From: Vicinamibacterales bacterium
GTDB taxonomy: Bacteria; Acidobacteriota; Vicinamibacteria; Vicinamibacterales; Fen-181
Assembly (NCBI GenBank): GCA_036504215.1
Contig: DASXVO010000022.1
Location: 1-45,932 of the forward strand
DNA length: 45,932 nt
Reading direction: 5' to 3'
The position numbers and the translations under genes are program-made. The notes below the pieces were generated by a model. That model had not been told where the DNA came from. It saw only the letters and a program-made list of their open reading frames with translations, and ran no database searches. Below are positions 39,426 to 45,932 of this stretch, piece after piece (position 1 is the first letter of the stretch; each line of letters begins with the position of its first letter).

Positions 39426-42400
39426 ATGTTCGGAACCATGGATCTTGGGAAGAAGCTGTCGGCGTTGATCGGTCTGCTGGTCCTCCTGGCCGCCGGGGCG
39501 ACTGCGATCGCCGTCTCCATCATGGGGGGCGATGCCGTCCGCGAACAGGCGTACGAGCGTGCCAGGGCTGAAGCCATGGCCACCTCTAGCGACGTGCAGC
39601 GCGCCCTCGAGAAGGGGCTGAACTCAGCGCGAGCGCTGGCCAGCTCGTTCGAAGGACTCCGCGCACGCGACTTCACAGACCGCATCCAGTACGCGGTCAT
39701 GCTTCAGAAGGTGCTCGAGGACGACAAGGACCTCGTCGGCACGTGGACGTCCTGGGAGCCGAACGCGCTCGACAAGAAGGATGCCAAGTTCAAGAACGCG
39801 CCGGGCGCCGATGGCGAGGGCCGGTACGTGCCGTACTGGGGCCGGGTGGACGCCGACACCGTCCTCAATTCGGTTCACGAAATCGCCACGCCGAACGAGG
39901 ACTACTACCTCGTGCCGAAGAACACGGGCGCAGAGTACATCATGCCGCCGGCCACGCGGAAGATCGGCAACAGGACTGCCCTCGTGACGCGGCTGTCGGT
40001 CCCCATCAAGGGCGACGGCAAGTTCGTGGGGACCGCCGGCGTGGACGTGGCTCTCGACGCCATCGAGAAGCTCGTGAGCGAGCTCAAGCCCTTCGGCACG
40101 GGCCGCGTCTCGCTGTTGACGTACGACGCCAAGTACGTCGCCGCGTACCGGCGCGAACTCGTGAACACGGACATGAAGGCCGGCAGCGACACGGACCGGA
40201 TGATGGCCGCCATCCGGCAGGCGAAGCTGACCACCTTTACTAGGACCGATCCCGAGACGAAACAGGAACTCTACACCGCAATGGTGCCGCTCGTGGTCGG
40301 CAGGACGACGACGCCGTGGTGCCTGGTGGTGGACGTGCCGATGGACACCGTGACGGCTGCGGTGCCTCGCATGCGGAACACCGTGATTGCCATTGCGGCG
40401 CTCTCATTCATCCTCGCGATCTTCGTCGCCTTCTTCGTACTGCGGAGCATAGTCACCCGGCCGATGGCGAAGGTCGTCACGCTGGTCGGTGAACTGCTGA
40501 AGGGCCATCTGAGCCATCGTGCGGGCGTCACGCAGCGGGACGAGGTCGGTCACACGGCACAGGCCCTGGACCAGTTCGCCGAGGTGCTCCAGACGAATGT
40601 CATCGGCGTGATGAAGCACATCGCCGAGGGTGACCTCAGCGACGAGGTCCGGGCCCAGGACGACAGGGACGAGATCGCGCCCGCCCTCCAGACGACAATC
40701 GCGTCACTGCGGGGCCTCGTGGCCGAGGCGAACATGCTGTCCACGTCGGCTGTCGACGGACGACTGGCCACGCGCGGCGATGCCAACCGGTTCCAGGGTG
40801 GATACCGGGAAATCATCCAGGGCGTCAACGCGACCCTCGACGCGGTCATCGGGCCGCTCAACATGGCCGCGGAATACGTGGATCGCATCAGCAAGGGCGA
40901 CATCCCGCCGAGGATCACCGACGAGTACAATGGTGACTTCAATGAGATCAAGCTGAACCTCAACGGCTGCATCGACAACGTGAACGCGCTCGTCGCCGAC
41001 ACGACGATGTTGTCTGGTGCCGCCATCGAGGGTCGATTGGCCACCCGGGCCGACGCGAGCCGTCACGGCGGTGACTTCCGCAAGATCGTCGAGGGCGTCA
41101 ACGCGACGCTTGACGCAGTCATCGGGCCGCTCAACATGGCGGCGGAGTACGTGAACCGGATCAGCACCGGCGACATCCCGCCGAAGATCACCGATGCGTA
41201 CCGGGGCGACTTCAACGAGATCAAGATCAACCTGAATCACTGTATCGACAACGTGAACGCCCTCGTCGCCGATACGGCCATGCTCGCCGACGCCGCGGTG
41301 GCCGGCAAACTGGCCACCCGCGCCGATGCCACCAAACACGGCGGCGACTATCGTAAGATCGTGGAGGGCGTGAATCGGACGCTCGACACCGTCATCGGTC
41401 CGCTGAACATCGCGCGAGACGTGCTGTGGAAGATGGGCGTCAACGACCTCACCGAGCGGATGCCGCGTGACTTCGTCGGCGATTTCCAGAACCTGGCGAA
41501 GGCAATCAACAGGATGCACGACGTCCTGACGCGACTGCAGAAGACCGCCGTCAACGTCGGCAATGGCGACCTCCACGATCTCGAGGCGTTCAAGGCCATC
41601 GGGAACGGGACGGGACGGGCGTCCGAGGACGACCAGCTGACTCCCGCGTTCGTCAGGATGATGGAGTCGATTCGGGCGCTGGTCGCAGACATGGACGGGT
41701 TGTCGCGCGCGGCCGCCCAGGGACAGCTCTCCACCCGCGTGGAGGCCTCGCGTCATCAGGGTGAGTACCGGAAGGTGGTCGAAGGCGTCAACGCGACCCT
41801 CGAGGCCGTGATCGGACCGCTCAATACGGCGGCCGGCTACGTCGACCGCATCGCAAAGGGCGAGATCCCTCCGCGGATCACCGAGACCTACTATGGGGAC
41901 TTCAACCAGCTCAAGGACAACCTCAACGCCATGGTGCAAACGATGGCCGATCTCCTCCTGGAGACCGATCGGATCATCAAGGCGGCGACCGAGGGCCAGC
42001 TGAGCACGCGGGCGGACGCGGCGAAGTTCGTCGGCGGTTGGAATCGCCTGGTCAGCGGGATCAACAGCACGGTCGAGAGCATCGTGACGCCGCTGAACAG
42101 CGCCACCCAGTACATGGACCGGATCTCCAAGGGCGATATCCCGGACAAGATCACGGCGCAGCACCAGGGGGACTACAACAGGATCAAGGACAGCCTGAAC
42201 ACCTGCATCGACGCGATCCGGGCGCTCGTGGCGGACACCAAGGTCCTCACCGACGCTGCGGCGTCCGGCCGCATCAAGACGCGGGTCGAGGTCGCGCGTC
42301 ACGCCGGCGAGTTCCGCAAGGTCATCGAGGGCGTCAACCAGACGCTCGAGGTGATCACCGACCCGATCGTGCAGATCGGCCGCGAGGCGCGCGGCCTCGG

Positions 42401-43163
42401 CGCATCGTCCGAAGAGCTGAACGCGATCAGTCAGCAGATGTCGGCGAATGCCGAGGAAACCGCCACGCAGACCAACGTCGTGTCAGCGGCTTCCGAGCAG
42501 GTGTCGAAGAACCTGACCGTCGTGGCCACGAGTTCGGAGGAGATGCTCGCGTCGATCCGGGAGATCGCCAAGAGCGCCAACGAAGCCGCCAAGATGGCCA
42601 AGCACGCGGTCGGGGTCGCCGACACGACGAACCTGACGGTGAAGAAGCTCGGCGACAGCTCGCTCGAGATCGGCAACGTGATCAAGGTCATCACGTCGAT
42701 TGCCGAGCAGACCAACCTGCTGGCGTTGAACGCGACGATCGAGGCGGCGCGCGCCGGCGACGCGGGCAAGGGCTTCGCGGTCGTCGCGAACGAGGTCAAG
42801 GAACTCGCCAAGGCCACCGCCAAGGCGACCGAGGAGATCAGCCACAAGATCGAGGCGATCCAGGACGAGACCAAGGGTGCCGTCAAGGCCATCGGCCAGA
42901 TCAGCGGCCTGATCACGCAGATCGACGACGTCTCGAATACGATCGCCTCGGCGGTCGAGGAACAGACGGCGACAACGAACGAGATCGGGCGTAACATCAG
43001 CGAAGCCGCGCGCGGTTCGGCGGAGATCGCACGAAACGTCTCGAGTGTGGCAGGGGCCGCCCAGTCCACCGCGCAAGGGGCCACCGATACGCAGAAGGCA
43101 GCACGGGCGCTCGGCGAGATGGCCGGACAGCTGCAGTTGGTCGTGTCGCGGTTCGCGATCTAG
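39426..43163 (+). CDS. Poly-HAMP chemoreceptor with Cache-type sensor
   Basis: A 1245-residue methyl-accepting chemotaxis protein; AAAGG precedes the ATG at 7 bases. TM1 (about 10-33) and TM2 (about 320-342, [19 protein letters not shown]) bound a periplasmic domain of about 285 residues. That domain resembles a double-Cache fold ([56 protein letters not shown]). A HAMP domain and an array of HAMP-like units follow (about 467-970, five intervals, four of them 91 residues and one 139). The C-terminal signalling domain has [37 protein letters not shown] at its tip, almost identical to that of the haem receptor. Ligands are likely small organic molecules; which is unknown. Confidence 0.93.
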   Translation: MFGTMDLGKKLSALIGLLVLLAAGATAIAVSIMGGDAVREQAYERARAEAMATSSDVQRALEKGLNSARALASSFEGLRARDFTDRIQYAVMLQKVLEDDKDLVGTWTSWEPNALDKKDAKFKNAPGADGEGRYVPYWGRVDADTVLNSVHEIATPNEDYYLVPKNTGAEYIMPPATRKIGNRTALVTRLSVPIKGDGKFVGTAGVDVALDAIEKLVSELKPFGTGRVSLLTYDAKYVAAYRRELVNTDMKAGSDTDRMMAAIRQAKLTTFTRTDPETKQELYTAMVPLVVGRTTTPWCLVVDVPMDTVTAAVPRMRNTVIAIAALSFILAIFVAFFVLRSIVTRPMAKVVTLVGELLKGHLSHRAGVTQRDEVGHTAQALDQFAEVLQTNVIGVMKHIAEGDLSDEVRAQDDRDEIAPALQTTIASLRGLVAEANMLSTSAVDGRLATRGDANRFQGGYREIIQGVNATLDAVIGPLNMAAEYVDRISKGDIPPRITDEYNGDFNEIKLNLNGCIDNVNALVADTTMLSGAAIEGRLATRADASRHGGDFRKIVEGVNATLDAVIGPLNMAAEYVNRISTGDIPPKITDAYRGDFNEIKINLNHCIDNVNALVADTAMLADAAVAGKLATRADATKHGGDYRKIVEGVNRTLDTVIGPLNIARDVLWKMGVNDLTERMPRDFVGDFQNLAKAINRMHDVLTRLQKTAVNVGNGDLHDLEAFKAIGNGTGRASEDDQLTPAFVRMMESIRALVADMDGLSRAAAQGQLSTRVEASRHQGEYRKVVEGVNATLEAVIGPLNTAAGYVDRIAKGEIPPRITETYYGDFNQLKDNLNAMVQTMADLLLETDRIIKAATEGQLSTRADAAKFVGGWNRLVSGINSTVESIVTPLNSATQYMDRISKGDIPDKITAQHQGDYNRIKDSLNTCIDAIRALVADTKVLTDAAASGRIKTRVEVARHAGEFRKVIEGVNQTLEVITDPIVQIGREARGLGASSEELNAISQQMSANAEETATQTNVVSAASEQVSKNLTVVATSSEEMLASIREIAKSANEAAKMAKHAVGVADTTNLTVKKLGDSSLEIGNVIKVITSIAEQTNLLALNATIEAARAGDAGKGFAVVANEVKELAKATAKATEEISHKIEAIQDETKGAVKAIGQISGLITQIDDVSNTIASAVEEQTATTNEIGRNISEAARGSAEIARNVSSVAGAAQSTAQGATDTQKAARALGEMAGQLQLVVSRFAI
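40824..42340 (+). repeat. Tandem 273-base HAMP-like repeats in the Cache chemoreceptor
   Basis: Units begin at 40824, 41097, 41370, 41787, 42060 and 42333. Four of the five intervals are exactly 273 bases. The third unit is 417 bases because of an insert around [19 protein letters not shown], which has a counterpart in unit four of the haem receptor (around [14 protein letters not shown]). Confidence 0.82.
42756..42864 (+). repeat. Near-identical tract shared with the haem chemoreceptor gene
   Basis: This is the partner of 38466-38574, with one difference in 109 bases. Confidence 0.75.
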
Positions 43164-43175
43164 CGGGCTCGTCGG

Positions 43176-43215
43176 GGACGGAGCCGGCGGCGCCCGCGGG
43201 CGGGCCGCTCCGTCC
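43176..43215 (+). terminator. Strong GC hairpin before cheY
   Basis: GGACGGAGC (43176-43184) pairs perfectly with GCTCCGTCC (43207-43215). The loop itself contains the palindrome GCCCGCGGGC. It starts 13 bases after the chemoreceptor stop. Without a T-tract it may be a partial terminator or a barrier to 3' decay that sets the receptor-to-cheY ratio. Confidence 0.5.
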
Positions 43216-43239
43216 TCCGCGTGAACGGGATGAGGTTCT

Positions 43240-43623
43240 ATGCCGAAAGCGATGGTGGTGGACGACTCTCGTACGATCCGGCGGATTCTGGCGGGGATCC
43301 TCGGGGAGATTGGATTCCAGGTGATCCATGCCGAAAACGGCAAGGAAGCGCTGGCAATCGTCGGTCGGGAACGGGAGGCGGATGTCGCCATCTCCTTGGC
43401 GCTGGTCGACTGGAACATGCCGGAGATGAACGGGCTGGAGTTCGTCCAGCAACTCCGCGCGGACGTCAGGAACGCCGACATGTTGGTCATGATGGTGACG
43501 ACCGAGACGCAGGTCGACCAGATGGTCGCGGCGCTCGAGGCCGGCGCGAACGAGTACATCATGAAGCCGTTCACCAAGGACATCATCCAGGGCAAACTGC
43601 GTCTCCTGGGTGTGGTGGAGTAG
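43240..43623 (+). CDS. cheY: Chemotaxis response regulator CheY
   Basis: A 127-residue single receiver domain. MPKAMVVDDSRTIRRILAGIL supplies the acid pocket, LALVDWNMPEMNGLEFVQ the phosphoacceptor aspartate, VMMVTTE the switch threonine and YIMKPFT the lysine. Length and motifs are those of CheY. A few extra residues (REREADVAIS) lie before the phosphoacceptor strand. Phosphorylated by CheA, it would bind the flagellar switch. It lies 10 bases before cheB. Confidence 0.93.
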   Translation: MPKAMVVDDSRTIRRILAGILGEIGFQVIHAENGKEALAIVGREREADVAISLALVDWNMPEMNGLEFVQQLRADVRNADMLVMMVTTETQVDQMVAALEAGANEYIMKPFTKDIIQGKLRLLGVVE

Positions 43624-43633
43624 GGTAGGGTCT

Positions 43634-44737
43634 GTGGCCACTGCTGTCCGGCGCGCCATCCCCGCGGGCACCAAGATCCGCGTGCTCGTCGTGGACGACT
43701 CGGTGGTGATCCGCCGTCTCGTGACGCAGGCGCTCAGCGAGGATCCCGGCATCGAAGTGGTGGCGGCGGCTGCCAACGGTCTCATCGCGCTGCAACGCAT
43801 TCCCCAGGCCAACCCGGACGTGATCACGCTCGACGTCGAGATGCCGGAAATGGACGGCCTCGAGACGCTGCGTCGCATCCGCAAGGACTACCCGAACCTT
43901 CGGGTCATCATGTTCAGCACGCTGACCGCCCGCGGAGCGACAGCCACGATCGACGCGCTCATGCTTGGCGCGGACGACTACGTGACGAAGGCCGCCAACG
44001 TGGGAAAGGTCGGCGAATCGCTCGCGGCGCTCAGGGGCGAACTGGTGCCTCGAATCAACCAGTTCTTCCTGAGGGCCGAGCCGTCGTCGGGCGCGGTATC
44101 CGTCGCACGTCCGATGCCGGGACGGGGCCCGCGCCCCGTGCGGGTCGTGGCGGACTTCCGGCCGCACCTGGCGCCCAAGGCGCTCGTCATCGGCGTCTCG
44201 ACTGGCGGACCGACGGCGCTGTCGCACATCGTTCCGGCGCTGCCGGGCGATTTCAGGCTGCCGGTCCTCATCGTGCAGCACATGCCGCCGCTCTTCACGC
44301 GACTGCTCGCCGAGCGACTGCAGAAGCAGACGGCGTTGAAAGTCGTGGAGGCGGCTGAGGGGCTCGCCGTGCAGCGCGGGACGGTCTACATCGCGCCCGG
44401 CGATTACCACATGCGGGTACGCCAACAGGGCGACCGCGTCGTGGTGGCGCTGGACCAGGCTCCGCCCGAGAACTCGTGCCGGCCTGCCGTGGACGTGCTG
44501 TTCCGCTCCGCGCACGAGGTCTATGGCGGCCAGGTGGTCTCGGTCATCCTGACCGGGATGGGGCAGGACGGCCTCCGCGGCGTCGAGTTGCTCAGGTCGA
44601 GCGGTGCCCGCGTTATCATCCAGGACGAGGCGACGAGCGTCGTCTGGGGTATGCCCGGCGCCATCGCTCGCGCGAATCTCGCGGATGCAATCGTCGGAAT
44701 CGATGATATCGTGCCGGAAATACTCAGGCATGTCTGA
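43634..44737 (+). CDS. cheB: Chemotaxis methylesterase CheB
   Basis: A 367-residue protein; the GTG at 43634 follows GGGTAGGG. The receiver (about 15-135) has VLVVDDSVVIRRLV, VITLDVEMPEMDGLE, IMFSTLTA and YVTKAAN. After a short linker the methylesterase domain (about 180-365) has the catalytic serine in IGVSTGGPTALS, histidine in IVQHMPPLFT and aspartate in LTGMGQDGLRG. GTVYIAPGDYHM and NSCRPAVDVLFRSA are also typical. It demethylates or deamidates receptor glutamates for adaptation, opposing CheR encoded 12 bases downstream. Confidence 0.95.
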   Translation: MATAVRRAIPAGTKIRVLVVDDSVVIRRLVTQALSEDPGIEVVAAAANGLIALQRIPQANPDVITLDVEMPEMDGLETLRRIRKDYPNLRVIMFSTLTARGATATIDALMLGADDYVTKAANVGKVGESLAALRGELVPRINQFFLRAEPSSGAVSVARPMPGRGPRPVRVVADFRPHLAPKALVIGVSTGGPTALSHIVPALPGDFRLPVLIVQHMPPLFTRLLAERLQKQTALKVVEAAEGLAVQRGTVYIAPGDYHMRVRQQGDRVVVALDQAPPENSCRPAVDVLFRSAHEVYGGQVVSVILTGMGQDGLRGVELLRSSGARVIIQDEATSVVWGMPGAIARANLADAIVGIDDIVPEILRHV

Positions 44738-44749
44738 GAGCGGGTGGCT

Positions 44750-45619
44750 ATGACGTTGCAGGCGGAGGGCACGGCGCGGCAGGACCCGAACCCGTTCCAG
44801 GGGATCAGTCCGGAGACGTACAAATATCTCCAGGACTACGTGTATCGTGAATCCGGCATCGTCCTCGAGGACGACAAGCACTACCTGCTTCAGGCCAGGC
44901 TGATGCCGATCCTGAAGAAGGAGCAGCTCAAGACGATCGACGAGATCTGTGCACGTCTGAAGGCCGGCCAAGGCGACCTCAGACTGCGCGTCGTCGAGGC
45001 GATGACGACCAATGAGACGCTGTTCTTCCGCGACCCGGCGCACTACGACGCCCTCAAGACCCAGATCATCCCGGCGCTGATGAAGGCCCGTGAGTCCACG
45101 CGCCGCCTGTGTTTCTGGTCCGCCGCCGCCTCGTCGGGCCAGGAGTCCTACAGCCTGGCAATCCTGCTCCTTGAAATGGGGCTCCTGGCTCAGGGCTGGA
45201 GCATCCAAATCATCGGGACCGACCTGTCGTCCCAGGTGCTCGAGCGGGCGCGCCAGGGCCGGTACATGCAGATTGAGGTGAACCGGGGCTTGCCCGCGGC
45301 CCACCTGGTCCGGTACTTCAGCAAGCAGGGACTCGAGTGGCAGCTGAAGGACAACGTCCGATCCATGGTGACCTTCGAGCGGTTCGACCTGCGACAAAAT
45401 CCCTCGCCGCTGGGGATGTTCGACGTGATCATGTGCCGCAACGTCCTCATCTACTTCGACGTGCCGACCAAGAAGAAGATCCTGGCGGCCTTGCGGACCG
45501 TGCTGCGTAATGATGGGTGCCTTCTGCTCGGAGGCGCCGAGGCAATCCTTGACCTCGACGGCAACTACGCGCGTCAGGTCGTTGGGCAGGCGTCGGTCTA
45601 TCGCAAGGCCGTGTCCTGA
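44750..45619 (+). CDS. cheR: Chemotaxis receptor methyltransferase CheR
   Basis: A 289-residue protein; the ATG at 44750 was preferred over the GTG at 44744. The N-terminal helical domain (about 15-75) has ISPETYKYLQDYVYRESGI and ARLKAGQG. The catalytic domain has MTTNETLFFRDPAHYDAL, then CFWSAAASSGQESYSLAIL as the S-adenosylmethionine loop, IQIIGTDLSSQVLERA, and FDVIMCRNVLIYFDVPTKKKIL. The AAASSGQES loop differs slightly from the usual GCSTGEEP but keeps the glycine and glutamate. It methylates chemoreceptor glutamates. It is the full-length counterpart of the short CheR-like gene at 34910. Confidence 0.94.
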   Translation: MTLQAEGTARQDPNPFQGISPETYKYLQDYVYRESGIVLEDDKHYLLQARLMPILKKEQLKTIDEICARLKAGQGDLRLRVVEAMTTNETLFFRDPAHYDALKTQIIPALMKARESTRRLCFWSAAASSGQESYSLAILLLEMGLLAQGWSIQIIGTDLSSQVLERARQGRYMQIEVNRGLPAAHLVRYFSKQGLEWQLKDNVRSMVTFERFDLRQNPSPLGMFDVIMCRNVLIYFDVPTKKKILAALRTVLRNDGCLLLGGAEAILDLDGNYARQVVGQASVYRKAVS

Positions 45620-45632
45620 GGGGTGAGCGCAT

Positions 45633-45932
45633 ATGGAGTCAACCGAGATCCAGGATTTCGGCCCGATCGTGAACCAGATCGTCGAAAACGTCTTTCAGAC
45701 GATGATGAATCTCGAGGTGCACGCGGAGGAACTGCCGTGGCCGCCGAAGGGTGAGCTGATCACCGCCGCCATCTCGCTGGCCGGCACCTGGAAGGGTGCC
45801 GTGCTAGTGGAATGTGGGCTCAACGAGGCGTTCCTGTTTACCAGCCGGATGATCGGCGTGGACCTGCCCACCAGCCTGAACGACGACGTGCGCGACGCCC
45901 TCGGTGAACTCGCGAACATGGTCGGCGGAAAC
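45633..45932 (+). CDS. cheX: CheX-like CheY-P phosphatase, 3' end outside window
   Basis: The first 100 residues are visible from an ATG preceded by GAGGGG. The protein begins MESTEIQDFGPIVNQIVENVF, and the window ends in DALGELANMVGGN. The latter is the conserved E-x-x-N phosphatase helix of the CheC/CheX/FliY family, where glutamate and asparagine act on phospho-CheY. ITAAISLAGTWKGAVLVEC is the preceding beta-sheet. A single E-x-x-N motif so far, with this order and length, favours CheX over CheC. It lies 13 bases after cheR at the end of the visible operon. Confidence 0.85.
   Translation, partial: MESTEIQDFGPIVNQIVENVFQTMMNLEVHAEELPWPPKGELITAAISLAGTWKGAVLVECGLNEAFLFTSRMIGVDLPTSLNDDVRDALGELANMVGGN

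Noticed and set aside
36540-42340. CRISPR or satellite repeat array
   Set aside because: The regular 273-base spacing comes from protein-coding HAMP-like units with diverged third positions, in a continuous reading frame.

Overview
The window is GC-rich, densely packed bacterial DNA devoted almost entirely to flagellar motility. It holds surface/flagellar glycosylation genes, two flagellar stator pairs, a two-component and cyclic-di-GMP signalling block, and a nearly complete chemotaxis operon. High GC, very long hybrid kinases, poly-HAMP chemoreceptors, a c-type haem chemoreceptor and a small carboxypeptidase-regulatory-like secreted protein suggest a Gram-negative soil or sediment bacterium, possibly an acidobacterium of the Vicinamibacteria type. 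That placement is an inference, because no rRNA or marker gene is present. I see no tRNA, rRNA, CRISPR array, insertion sequence or prophage.

Region 1 (1-14852, + strand) is a tightly coupled series with many 4-base start/stop overlaps. It contains a partial unknown gene, a CgeB-type and a GT9 glycosyltransferase, a large NHL-repeat protein, and a nonulosonic-acid pathway (aminotransferase, PseG-like hydrolase, HAD hydrolase, NeuB/PseI-like synthase, ATP-grasp enzyme, SpsF/PseF-like cytidylyltransferase). It then runs without a break into flbD and a MotC/MotD-like stator pair and ends with a FlaA1/WbpM-like 4,6-dehydratase. Region 2 (14910-20867) holds four more glycosyltransferases. The likely theme is synthesis of a CMP-activated sialic-acid-like sugar and a larger glycan, probably for flagellin.

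Region 3 (20914-31339) is signalling. A single-domain response regulator on the minus strand diverges from an HD-GYP cyclic-di-GMP phosphodiesterase followed by a hybrid histidine kinase. Then come a second, MotA/MotB-like stator pair, a membrane-anchored degenerate receiver, an Hpt protein and a REC-GAF-PAS-kinase-REC protein. Region 4 (31717-45932) is the chemotaxis operon: cheA (with a degenerate receiver at its C-terminus), cheW, a shortened CheR-like gene, two giant poly-HAMP chemoreceptors flanking a small secreted protein, cheY, cheB, cheR and the start of cheX.

The clearest regulatory signal is a set of sigma-28 (FliA)-like promoters with the TAAAGTTT-N11-GCCGATAA layout. Two lie back to back with exact dyad symmetry of their -10 boxes between the response regulator and the HD-GYP gene. 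One precedes the motA/motB-like pair and one precedes cheA. This would place phosphodiesterase, second stator and chemotaxis in one late flagellar regulon. No such promoter was found in front of the sugar genes.
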